Below are positions 52,701 to 62,051 of a stretch of 64,000 bases of DNA, piece after piece. The stretch lies in the NCBI GenBank assembly GCA_964036195.1, contig OZ038450.1, forward strand, positions 15,440,701 through 15,504,700, in the 5' to 3' direction. The notes beneath the pieces are model-generated. The model saw nothing but the letters and a program-made list of their open reading frames with translations, was not told where the DNA came from and did no database searches. This DNA comes from Sphaerolaimus hirsutus. Lineage: Eukaryota; Nematoda; Chromadorea; Monhysterida; Sphaerolaimidae. A program made the translations under genes and the position numbers. Position 1 is the first letter of the stretch. Each line of letters opens with the position of its first letter.

Positions 52701-55700
52701 CAAATTCCAACAAAAAAGTACGTATGTGTGCGTGCGATAGAACAAGGGAAGAACGACCCTGTACACTGTACACCACTAGCGAAATCTGGATCGTTTTGAA
52801 AATCTAAAAATTGCTCTGAATAACATAAAATGCTCACTACGTTCGTAATAATAAGAAATTATCGTATATTTATCAAGTGTATTTAGATCTTAAATTCAAA
52901 TTTCGACGGTGACGTTCACTTATCTAATTTAAAAATTTGTTGATGGTCATTCCTACGCATGGAATACGAGTGTCAATAACAATGAAATTGGGTTAGAATG
53001 GCACTTGTACAAAAATTCGTTAGACCATTGACTCGCATAATGTCTGCCGAGTTTACTTGTAGTGAAGAATGAAAAATTGCTCCAGGTGAATGCCATAGAG
53101 ATTTCACCTTACTAAAAGTATGGCAGTTTACAGTGTCTTTACAGGAGACATGACATTTTACAGGGTATTTTACATGACAAATGACATTTTACAAGGTATT
53201 TTACATGGCAAATGACATTTTACAGGGTCTTTTCCATTGTACAGGGTCTGTGACTAGCACCTGGGTTTCATAAACCACCCAGAAAATCTAAAATGTTATA
53301 AACAAAGAATACAGGCACTTTGTCACATAAATCACTCGTTCGCTCGCAGGCGGACAACGTGCACACGTGCGCCGACTGCAGCTACACGACGCGGCACGCG
53401 TTCAGTCTGAAACGGCACCGCCTGTGCTATCACACGCCGTCGGAGCGCATCGGCTGGCTGCGCTGCTCGCAGTGCGGCTACAAGTCCAAGTTCAAGGCGC
53501 ACCTGCGCGTGCATGGCCAGCGGAGGCACGGCGTCGACGTGACCAGCCACATGGTGCAGTCCATGTCCAAGCTGGTCGACGATGCATCGCCGCAGAACGA
53601 CCCCGCTGCGCTCGCCCTGGTGGGTACGCCGCAGAGCACTCGCGTTGCTAGGAATTTCTCGTGCCCTCCAATTCAGCGATTCGTCTTTACTTTCACTATG
53701 TAAATAAATAAGACTAAAAGTTGAGTGATACTGGACGTGGACAGACTTCAAACGGTCACGTTTGTCTAATGTTTGAATCTGTACGGTACGCGTGTCAAAC
53801 CGTGATTCAAGTAGATAGTTAACAGTGTTTTAATGAACCAAAGGCTTGTCTACTTGAGCCACGCGTCACTTTGTCTCATGTGCCTGAACCCGCGACATAG
53901 TTGTTTCAGGCGTGCGTGGGCCGCGCAGCGGCGAGCACTCATAAACTTACCTGGCGGGGGAGTTTCCGGCGGTCAGGAGGGCCGGACTCCCGGGGCGAGG
54001 CTCGGCCACTGCACGCCGGCCGCGCTGACCCCCGAGGGCTCAACGAGTGGTTGGGTGCCTACCGCGGAATTTTTGCGTGCGGGGCTGCGCGTTCGCGCGC
54101 GCCCTGATTCATTTGATGTTTGGTCGTGTCAGGAGATCAAGCCTATTACACATGTAAACCCATTACGCATCTGACGCATTATAGACACATTGTACCCGCA
54201 GGGGTAAGAAAGGGGGTGGGTAACCACTGCCCAGCTATCTATCTATACCAGAGGCAATTTTTTGGCTACTTTCCCTTGAACAGCCCCCGCCCCTGCAAAT
54301 TGCCTAGCTATCTGGAGCACTTTTACCCTAATTTTCACCGTCGTTGATTTTCATACTTTTTATAGATTTTCACCTTTAAAATCACTAGGTTATGTGTTTT
54401 ATGGATGCCGGATTTAGTCAAATGCATACCGGGTCTAAATGTGTGATGGGTTTACATGTGTAATGGCACAGCCAAAATAAATGCCACTGCCAAAATAAAT
54501 GTTAAAAAATACATACAAAATTTATTGGTTGTATTCACAACCATACCGCACACATACAGGCAACTGATGGTGCTGGTGCGAGCTGCAATGCAGGCAGCAT
54601 GCCGTACACTTACAATTCTAGTCTGGTACGTTTTTAAGAGATATCTTTTCTGTACATTACTTACAGTCTGCCCGCGCATATTTTACACAGCATTCGCTCA
54701 GGGCGTCTATTCCTGCTCGCTGTGCGCGTACGCCTCGCCGCGGCACGGCTGCGTTAAGCGGCACGTGCAGTCGCAGCACGCGCTCGCCCCGCTGCAGTGT
54801 GATTATGACGGTGCACAGAGGCAGCCGCCACAGCCTGAGTCAGTTTTCATCCACGTTGATGGTCCACTTCCAAAGTGCATAATTTTGAAAATTGCGTTAA
54901 GCCTGGAAACTTGCAGTTGATCTGGTCCATTTGTTCGCTATGTATGCAGCAAGTTCACTCTTGTGGCTATTTTTGTGGGGGAAAAAACAAAGAAAGTTGA
55001 TATGTTCAATGTGGACACTGATTTCGAAAAGTCGATAAGACCAGTAATTGCCTAAGGCCAATTTTCCAGAACCAAGTACAAAAGAAATTGCAAAAAGAGG
55101 TTTAAAATTTGAAATCCTGATGAAATCCAAGGCCTTGATTGATTTATTACAAATTTACAACTACCAGATTTCTCCAATACATTTTGAAGAGTAGAGATGG
55201 AAAATTTGACAGTTAAAAACGTTGTTAGATCTTTACATTTTCAGTGCGCAAGTCAATCGGACCTACACTACTAGCAGAGAATCAATTGGACATAAATCTT
55301 TAACTGTCAAACCCACCTACCACAATGTATAACCCCCCCCCCCCCACAGACATCCAATCGCCAGCACCGGAGGCGCGCCGGACGTACAGCAGCACGCGTG
55401 CGGCCAGTGCAGCCGGCACTTCGCCACTCGCCACCAGCTGGCGGCGCACGCGCGCGCCCACTTGCGCACCGACGCGCACACGTGCCCCATGTGCGGCAGG
55501 GGCTTCTCGCTCAAAGCCAACATGATGAGGTCGGGTTGTTGGGAGATAGATACCTACCTAGTTTTGAAGTCCCTGTTGTTTGGTGTTGGACAATTGTCAA
55601 GACCCGACAAAGCAACAAAGATTATTTGGGTGTTGCATTACATTTTGTGAGTGCACGAGCATTACATTTAACTTGACATTTACAATTATTATTTCAACAT

Positions 55701-56005
55701 TTGACAATTCGCGGAATTGCACTATTCTGTTCGAAATTATGGCCGGGTTACATTTTTATACCTTTTCACGCATTGCAAAAACTACCTAAACATATTTCAC
55801 ACTAAAATCGTATTTACCCATCAGGCACTATCAAGCGCACCAGAAATTATGGCCAAGTGGTAGTCATGCAAATGCGCCGCCGACCAGCCAACAAGCAAAT
55901 GTACCTATGACCGTCGATGGCTCACATTCAAATCAACAGGCAGCCAATGATCGTACATTGATAGCAAATTGTGTTGTTAAAGATGAAGGTGCCTCAAAAA
56001 TTTAG
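49584..56005 (+). CDS. ZF-D: multi-C2H2 zinc-finger protein gene (10 exons)
   Basis: Predicted nuclear nucleic-acid-binding protein of about 587 aa. Exons: 49584-49747, 50476-50650, 50926-51129, 51390-51605, 51895-52002, 52086-52214, 53350-53619, 54702-54838, 55350-55529, 55825-56005. It has 11 fingers, mostly C-x2-C-x12-H-x4-H; the last two end C-x2-C-x12-H-x3-H and are joined by a short linker. Low-complexity Gln/Ala segments occur in exons 5, 6 and 10. It lacks the EPxFRLG tail of ZF-A/B/C, so it is a separate gene. The first intron needs a GC donor or has been damaged. A U1 snRNA gene lies in the intron 53620-54701 on the same strand. Exons are GC-rich against AT-rich introns. Confidence 0.78.
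49776..50067. mobile_element. Introner-family MITE in ZF-D intron 1
   Basis: GTGCCGCTTCCGCGAATTG ... CAATTTGCGGAACTGGCCC with an interior of four AAATTGGCAAAGGCGAAGTG units. Flanks CAC and CTG do not match. Here it lies inside an intron rather than forming its borders. Confidence 0.72.
50476..50650 (+). CDS. ZF-D exon 2
   Basis: Acceptor CCCTCAG, one leading base. SHLSKHVQRRH completes the split finger with exact 12-residue spacing, followed by a finger-free Thr/Val/Gln-rich linker. Donor AAG|GTATTC. Confidence 0.75.
50926..51129 (+). CDS. ZF-D exon 3, one finger
   Basis: Acceptor TTTGCAG, 68 codons. CDRCEYVTHYESRLRQH, then a basic region (RGNNRRRAQ). Donor ATG|GTTTGT. Confidence 0.82.
51390..51605 (+). 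CDS. ZF-D exon 4, two fingers
   Basis: Acceptor ATCTAG, 72 codons. CTLCGYNTPHLYRLRAH and CNLCAYKAKVPRDLRNH, linked by TPLEQITWY as in the other genes' HTPxxxxxW linkers. Donor AAT|GTGCGT. Confidence 0.85.
51711..51854. mobile_element. hAT-like MITE, TAGGGTTCAAACGGG ends, CCCGAT interior
   Basis: 144 bp with flanks ATTGTAGC (51703-51710) and ATTGTAAC (51855-51862), 7/8. Interior of ATCCCGATCCC repeats. Smallest complete member of the TAGGGTT group. ZF-D intron 4. Confidence 0.8.
51895..52002 (+). CDS. ZF-D exon 5, Gln/Ala linker
   Basis: 36 codons, acceptor TGTCAG, donor CAG|GTACCG. TSQQQQHAAVALNADHSG; no finger. Supported by phase and by coding frame only. Confidence 0.65.
52086..52214 (+). 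CDS. ZF-D exon 6, one finger
   Basis: 43 codons, acceptor GCAAAG, donor CAG|GTAGGC. CSQCNFTCSDGATLQSH with an extra Cys, then an Ala/Gln tail. The intron before it is only 83 bp. Confidence 0.82.
52256..52468. mobile_element. Introner-family MITE in ZF-D intron 6
   Basis: GGGCCAGTTCCGCAAGTGG ... CCACTTGCGGAACCGGCAC with long inverted arms of AAGTTAAGAGTTAAAA. Flanks CAG (52253-52255) and CAA (52469-52471) match at 2 of 3. Confidence 0.72.
52477..53055. mobile_element. Inverted-repeat element (AAACTCGGCAGACAT ends)
   Basis: Reverse-orientation copy of 4474-5050, bounded by GTAAACTCGGCAGACAT and ATGTCTGCCGAGTTTAC. ZF-D intron 6. Confidence 0.68.
53350..53619 (+). CDS. ZF-D exon 7, two fingers
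   Basis: Acceptor GCTCGCAG, 90 codons. CADCSYTTRHAFSLKRH and CSQCGYKSKFKAHLRVH with TPSERIGWL between, then a linker (SMSKLVDDASPQND). Donor CTG|GTGGGT was chosen by phase. Confidence 0.83.
53885..53909 (+). promoter_or_regulatory. U1 PSE-like element (within ZF-D intron)
   Basis: TGAACCCGCG at -58, then TTGTTTCAGG, identical to the element of copy 1. Confidence 0.75.
53943..54106 (+). ncRNA. U1: U1 spliceosomal snRNA (copy 5), inside ZF-D intron 7
   Basis: 164 nt, canonical arm AAACTTACCTGG, intact Sm site and stem-loop IV, nearly identical to copies 1 and 6. It has its own PSE, so it need not depend on the host transcript. Host intron and U1 gene are on the same strand. TTTGGTCGTGTCAGG follows at 54119, similar to the downstream motif of copy 1. 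Confidence 0.93.
54200..54400. repeat. AGCTATCTATC-type transposon remnant
   Basis: GCAGGGGTAAG at 54199 and CCAGCTATCTATCTATACC resemble the ends and interior of 24464-24944. The right end was not located. ZF-D intron 7. Confidence 0.4.
54702..54838 (+). CDS. ZF-D exon 8, one finger
   Basis: Acceptor GCTCAG. CSLCAYASPRHGCVKRH, then a Gln/Pro-rich linker. The end GA|GTCAGT is inferred because exon 9 starts with one leading base. Confidence 0.72.
55350..55529 (+). CDS. ZF-D exon 9, one and a half fingers
   Basis: Acceptor after a C-run (CCCACAG). CGQCSRHFATRHQLAAH, then CPMCGRGFSLKANMMR, whose histidines come from exon 10 (HYQAH). Donor AG|GTCGGG. Confidence 0.82.
55825..56005 (+). CDS. ZF-D exon 10, terminal
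   Basis: Acceptor CCATCAG. HYQAH completes the last finger exactly, followed by a 54-residue polar Ser/Asn/Gln-rich tail ending VVKDEGASKI and TAG. AATAAA at 56089 and 56116. Confidence 0.82.
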
Positions 56006-56088
56006 TTATAACTGTAGTTCCTTGCATTAGTTCCCCCGCTGGGCCTAGTTCCATTTTTTGAATTTGAATTTCGAAAGACTTATGAATG

Positions 56089-56121
56089 AATAAAAGTATG
56101 AATGCCTTCACATTGAATAAA
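56089..56121 (+). terminator. Poly(A) signals of ZF-D
   Basis: Two AATAAA hexamers (56089-56094, 56116-56121) 84-116 bp past the stop codon. Confidence 0.5.
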
Positions 56122-56265
56122 CAAGATTTAATTGATAGGTATGTTATTTAATGGGTATTTGTCAGTGTTTTTAAGCTTTTGTTCATATGTATTTTAGGTA
56201 TAAAAAAATATTTATCTGATTTGTACTCAAATGACAAGTACATGAAACGAAGGTTCACATTAAAT

Positions 56266-58894
56266 GTGCCTACACACACTAGTTTTCACCGTGACTGGTG
56301 TGAAAACTGAAATGGTAAAAAATGGTGACATGTCGCCATACAGTTTACACATGGTATGCAATGTGTTTTGTAGCTTTCACAAATGACATGCATTTGGCAA
56401 GTTTCTTGTCATGCATTCATAATGTGCAAACTGAATTGTAACATTTATCCATAATGTGAAAACTGAATGGCGACATGTCACCATACCCCATGGCGACATG
56501 GTGACAGTTTTCACATGTGGGCATCAACTGTGGCAAACTGTCACCATGGCGACACCAGTGCCAGTAGTGTCACCACAATGTTGCCAAAAATGTAGCCATG
56601 TGCCCTGAGTTTTCACAGCTTCACCAACTTTGAAAAAGTAGCTTTAAAAGACACTGGATGGTCATAGAAAGTTCATATTTGCAGGTTTTATACAGAATTT
56701 TATGCTCTATTTAATGGTGGGTCACATGACATGTGAAAAGAGCAAAAAAAGACTCAAATTACAAAAATTTTTGAGTTTTCATAATCCATTTTTTTCCAAT
56801 GAAACTGTTGCACATACTGCATAAAATCTGGGTGACTGCATAGTAAACTTTTTTGCAATAAATATGACCCACAGTAAGTTTTTTGGTAAATTTTTTTGAA
56901 AACTTGAAATCAGCACTGGTTTAAAAGATTTACTTGATGCCTAACAATTATAGAACAAATCCTGGAGTGGATGAAGACTCCTAAAGGCTGTTTGCCTGTT
57001 TCTAGCTTTGCTTTTTGTCGAGTTTCCACCTATGTCAGCTTAAAAAGGAAAATTGAATGCTTAGATTTCATATTTTGCTTGCATAAAGTGAAAACAATGC
57101 CACCTTCTTTTCATATTTTTTTAAAACAATTGAGACTGTGACCTCAATACAGTTAATTTCATGTGATTCTACAAAGTTTTGTCTTTCAATTGAACTCAGA
57201 TGTGGCTGTATGCCTGCAAAGGCTGATTTTTTATTCATTATCAAAAAATTATTTACTCATTCCTGCTTACATTGATTATTCCCAATTGTTCACCATTGCA
57301 TTCTAAAAAATATCTGCTGTAATGTGTGCAAAAATTGTAGCTACATGATAAGTAAATCTTATTTTAAAAATTATTTCATGTGAAATACATTTTTATTTGT
57401 TATTTTTATTTTGCATCTTTATTGCTCACTTTCACAACAACCAAATGAAAGAGAATAAAAAACAACACATGTATGCCACTGGGAACATCACAAAAACAAA
57501 ACAGTGAATGATAAGAATTTATTTCATGGATTTATTTGAAAAAATACAGAAAAATACAGAATACAGACATTTGAATTTGTACAGAAATACAGAAAGGAAC
57601 TAAAACACAAGCAAACACCAAAATGTACAAAAAGATACAGTTTCACCTGCTCTATCACATACAACAAAAAGTTACTGCTATCAATGCCATGTTTTTACAG
57701 TGAAACTTATTTATGTTTGTGCATTTTTTCCATAGTTTTCATCAGTGTCTTACACAAAAGCAGGGTTGGCAAAATCTCAGAAAAAAATAAAAATATAATG
57801 GAAAATTGGAGAATAAAATAAAATAAAATAAAATGGAAAATTAATAAAATAAAAATACAATTTTACGAAAATTTGAATTTTTGTAAAATTTTAGTAAAAT
57901 TGTACAAAAATTCGAATTTTTATACAATTTTAGTAAAATTTTACAAAAACTTGAGTGTCTGTAAAATTCTTTAAAAAGTTTTCAATCCTGTTGCTTAAGA
58001 TTCTAGCTGCCAATTTGCAGAAGTGGTGCCTTGTTGTTGCTTTCATTGATGTGATTGAAAATTATTTGTGTTTAAAATTGCGAATTTGCACATTTTTTAA
58101 ATATATTTTCACCTTAAAAGTCACTATACTCCAGTTACTTTCCACCCTGCACGCGTGGTTCCCGCTGGAAGCGTGCCAACGATTTTTTACGCATGCAATT
58201 TTCGTACAAACTTTAAGAATAGTCATCTCTGTCATAACGCTATACGTTAACTTATTCACAACAATGATTTTTCATCTTTTACACAAAAATCGCATGCTTT
58301 ATCAACATTGGCACGCTTCCAATGTGAGACATAAATAAGTGCTAGCGCAGGGTATCATGTACGCCGAGTATAATTTATGTGATATTTTTCCATTTTCTTT
58401 GTTCCATACTTTGAAAAAGCATATATATTGAACCCTGCAAGCCTCCCCCCAACCCCCCCAAAAAAGACAAATCTTTAGCTATCTTCCCCGGGAGTAGCAA
58501 AATTCAAGATAGGTACCTACGTCGCAACCCGTGTCACAAGTCTACATCAATTTTTTGTAATCATCTGCATGCTTCTAGCGTGCACATTGTTTTATGGCTT
58601 TGCATCCAAGATTTCCGATTTTTTGTAAAATTTTTGTAAAATTTTTGTAAAATGGTTTCATTTTATTTTATAAATGACATTTCAGAATAAAATAAAATAA
58701 AATAAACTGAAACAAGAATAAAATTAAAATAAAATACAATTTTAGTAAAAAGAATTTTACTAAAACCAACCATGCACAAAAGGCAAACACAAAAATTCAA
58801 TTTTACGACCTCATTGATCTCATTGCTGTCACAATGTGAAAACCAAATTGAGTTTTCACACAGAAGTCACGGTGAAAACTAGTGTGTGTAGGGC
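56266..58894. mobile_element. Large inverted-ended element (GTGCCTACACACACTAG)
   Basis: GTGCCTACACACACTAGTTT ... AACTAGTGTGTGTAGGGC, 2.6 kb, AT-rich. Interior has GTGACATGTCGCCATACAG repeats, AATAAAATAAAATAAA tracts and an AGCTATCTTC remnant. The longest frame (57955-58338) shows no domain I recognise. Related to 31052-31960. Confidence 0.55.
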
Positions 58895-59165
58895 CAATGT
58901 TTACAGTGCATTCGAAAATTTGCTGGTCACTTGGCGAATGTTTATAGTATAGCGGGTAATTTTATCTGTTCTGGGCTAAATGTGTTCATTTTTAACCAAT
59001 CGTGAAGAGTTTTTTTAGAGGACGACTCCGATTACAAGAGTTATTCCTCAAGCAAATGCGATCTTCACCCGTGATGGGTTTTCATTTTTGTATTCTGTCG
59101 TCGCATTTTATCAGTGATGCACCACGATCATATTTCTATAAAATTTCATAGATCGAATTTATTAA

Positions 59166-59556
59166 AAGTATTTCATCGAAATACCCCCAGGGGGTTTATT
59201 TTTTCAGAGTGAGAAGTTTGAGGGGGGGTTAAACGAGGGGGGTTTATTATTTCGCCAGAAATTTTTTGAAATCCCAGTACTAAATTGTCGTCTGAAACGT
59301 ACGCAGACGTCGAAAAATGCAACAATAATCGCCATTTATAAGACTCTCAGACTTGTATGAGTGTGTTGACGTATAAACACTGTTCTCACATAACACAGTC
59401 ATTGTTTTTAACGTGTGTTCTGCATTGCCCGGATAACAAACCGCAGCCTTTGTCATTTACGTTCTCTATACACTATATTGGGGGGGGGGTATTTCGAGGG
59501 GGGGGTTTATAAGTTCATAGTGTCCATTTTGTAGGGGGTATTTCGAGCAAATAAGG
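59166..59556. mobile_element. CCGTATTTC-family MITE, left end worn
   Basis: Same interior as 2935-3401 (ACGTACGCAGACGTCGAAAA) and right end TTTCGAGCAAATAAGGTA. Confidence 0.65.
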
Positions 59557-59653
59557 TATGCATTTTTGCGTTCAAATTTCTTATTCGTCTGTAGTTTGTC
59601 TTCAAATAAAGTCGATTGTGTTACAGTATTTATTTCACATTTCGTCGCTTTTC

Positions 59654-59678
59654 TGAACCCGTGATGTTCGTGTTTCAC
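59654..59678 (+). promoter_or_regulatory. U1 PSE-like element
   Basis: TGAACCCGTG at -58 and TGTTTCAC; the most diverged of the seven but at the same position. Confidence 0.65.
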
Positions 59679-59711
59679 GCTTGTGTGGGCTGCGCAGTGG
59701 CGAGCACTCAT

Positions 59712-59875
59712 AAACTTACCTGGCGGGGGAGTTTCCGGCGGTCAGGAGGGCCGGACTCCCGGGGCGAGGCTCGGCCACTGCACGCCGGCCGCGCTGACCC
59801 CCGAGGGCTCAACGAGTGGTTGGGTGCCTACCGCGGAATTTTTGCGTGCGGGGCTGCGCGTTCGCGCGCGCCCTG
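59712..59875 (+). ncRNA. U1: U1 spliceosomal snRNA (copy 6)
   Basis: 164 nt, canonical-type arm and all blocks intact. Only 375 bp upstream of the variant copy 7, same strand. Stem-loop II arms CGGCC/GGCCG, stem-loop III CAAC/GTTG, stem-loop IV GCGCG/CGCGC. Confidence 0.93.
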
Positions 59876-60192
59876 AATCTTCTGTTTGCTTTTACCTAAC
59901 TTCCTCTATGTCACTCAATAGCCATCTGATATCATCTAAAAGTGATAGCAAGGGCGTTTTGCCCGATGCTCAACAGCGAAAGTATTTTAAAAATACCTTA
60001 CGCTTTAGTATCCATACTGAACATTTGGAAAGTGTATTTACGCTTACGCTTTCCAAAATACCGGTATTTTAACAACTCTGGTGTTGAGGAGCATAAAAAG
60101 CAACTTACGCGAATTCAAACATTTATTCCATCGAATGTATTTACAATTTTCATCCCATCTTTGCACAAGGTCGCGAATGCTCACCTGTTGCG

Positions 60193-60217
60193 TGAACCCG
60201 CGGCGGCGATGTTTCAA
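60193..60217 (+). promoter_or_regulatory. U1 PSE-like element (variant copy)
   Basis: TGAACCCGCG at -58 and TGTTTCAA, as in the other variant at 6060. Confidence 0.7.
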
Positions 60218-60250
60218 GTGCGGATGGGGCGCCTGGTTGCGGGCGCTCAT

Positions 60251-60414
60251 AAACTAACCTGGCGGGGGAGGGGCGGCGGTCAGGAGGGCCGGACTCCCGG
60301 GGCGAGGCGCACCCCTTGCACGCCGGGTGCCGCTGACCCCCGAGGCCTCAGCGAGTGGCTGGGCGCCTACCGCAGAATTTTTGCGTGAGGGGCAACGCGT
60401 TCGCGCGTGCCCTG
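60251..60414 (+). ncRNA. U1: Variant U1 snRNA, 5' arm AAACTAACC (copy 7)
   Basis: Complete 164-nt U1 with a position-6 U-to-A change in the splice-site-recognition arm and an intact Sm site (AATTTTTGCG). Against copy 6 it differs at many stem positions but keeps pairing: stem-loop II GCACCC/GGGTGC for CGGCC/GGCCG, stem-loop III CAGC/GCTG for CAAC/GTTG, stem-loop IV ACGCG/CGCGT for GCGCG/CGCGC. The stem-loop II loop keeps TTGCAC. Stem I is less well paired. With intact PSE and Sm site it is the best candidate for an expressed variant U1. Confidence 0.92.
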
Positions 60415-61055
60415 CCTTTCTTATCCGTGTCTGAATGCTGCCTGCCGGGGGTCTGTTAGTCTGTTCCCAGTCGTTACCTCACGCTTCAGTAGTTGGCCGA
60501 ATCCTTGGTAGAGTCGCCATCAAGAACAGAATGGATGGCTGGCGCTGCGCACACACACCGCTGGACCCATAACTCTGATTTACCACTCTGATTTTTGGTA
60601 GCTGCACTCTGCGGACTGCAAAGTATCCTGCAAAGGACCGCCCAAAATTACTTATGACTTCGTTGATAACGCGCGAGCCATGTATGTACGCATTTTCACA
60701 AAAAATATTCTGAAAAGAAAAGGCGGAGCCAAGTCAATCAACATACGTATCCTGCCTGAAATAATTTCTCATTTTTCTTAGAACAAATTCTATTTTAAAA
60801 TTGATGACGCCATGACATTGATGGAGTGTCCTTCAGAATAGTGCATAGCAACGGTCCACCGATCATAGTGGAAATCATATGTTCTGGTAAACTCAAACTT
60901 GTTCAAAACAGATACCATATTGGCTTGAAATACCCCCTGGGGGGGGGGGCTATTTCTCATAGTAGAAACGGATGGAGACGTAGAAAAATGCATCAATAAC
61001 TGCCATGTATAACAGTCTATAGACTTATATATTTAGGTAAGTATAATATGTAAAT
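60415..61055. other. Intergenic, no gene seen
   Basis: Unique-looking sequence with a worn CCGTATTTC-family piece (60912-61010: AAATACCCCCTGGGGG, ATGCATCAATAACTGCCATG). No RNA gene or exon recognised. Confidence 0.5.
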
Positions 61056-61914
61056 GAGGCATCTAGTTCCGAATGTCGGTAAAGACCAAAGTGGAAAAAA
61101 ATGAGTTAAGTGCGGATCTGTGATACGTGCACTTATTTCTTCATGATAGCAAAATAATTTTCTCAATATCTTATACCGTTCCCGAGATATATAAATATAT
61201 ATGCCGATTTTTAGAAAAAAACAAAAAAAATCATCAGAAACAGGGTATCTCCACCCTCAAATTCGAAAAAATTCACTCGAAACAGGGTATCTCCAAAAAG
61301 AGCCACCAAAAATTTCACTCGAAACAGGGTATATCCACCAACGGAAAAAATCATCCGAATTACGGTATAGATTTGAAGCAATCAGTCCAAATTCCCATAC
61401 AAAACAGAAAAAATCATCCGAATTACGGTATAGAATTCCCATTCAGTTTTTGAAAAAAATCATCCGAAACAGGGTATCTCTAAAAAAATCTTTGTCCGAA
61501 ACAGGGTATCTCCAAAAAATCTTTGTCCGAAACAGGGTATCTCCACTCAAAATTTACTCGCAAGTGGGACCATTCTGAAGGAGTGGCACCATTGACCCCG
61601 AAGCGGTGCAACACCACTGCCCAGTCAACCTTTGTACTAAGTGGAGATACCCTGTTTCGAGTGATTTTTCCTTAAAAAAATCACTCGAAGCAGGGTATCT
61701 CCACTGAATCTGCTGACCTGCTGTCAATCAAATCATCATAACTCCAGCTATATACGTCGGCCGCAGGGTCGAAAATATGGAAAATGTAGACACTTTCATA
61801 AGCTTTTCAAAAAGTCTTGGGCAAGACTTGTCACTTAAAAGTTGCCCGCTTGGGCAATTTTGGAAAAACCTAAAATAATGGAGATACCGACATTCGGAAC
61901 TAGATGCCTCAAAT
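61056..61914. mobile_element. Inverted-ended element with GAAACAGGGTATCTCC array
   Basis: GGCATCTAGTTCCGAATGTC ... GACATTCGGAACTAGATGCC. Interior has about ten degenerate copies of CCGAAACAGGGTATCTCCA (61236-61700). The right end resembles 43975-44009 in ZF-C (GACATTCAGAACTAGATGCC). Confidence 0.7.
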
Positions 61915-61917
61915 ACA

Positions 61918-61995
61918 GTATTACCTCGATATACCCCCAGGGGGTTTATTATTTCGCCAGCAAAATTTGAGGGGGATAATTCGAGGGAGGGGTCT
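61918..61995. mobile_element. ATTACCTCGATATACC MITE fragment
   Basis: AGTATTACCTCGATATACCC then TTTATTATTTCGCCAGCAAA, as in 48185-48609; interrupted after about 80 bp, with the hAT-like element at 62052 inserted nearby. Confidence 0.5.
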
Positions 61996-62051
61996 AATAT
62001 TTCGCTAGAACTCAGGCGTATAAAAATCAAACAATTACATAGATGTACATA

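Noticed and set aside
57955..58338. 127-aa plus-strand frame in the large element 56266-58894
   Set aside because: AT-rich, hydrophobic, no recognisable domain, no splice or promoter context. Expected by chance at this composition.
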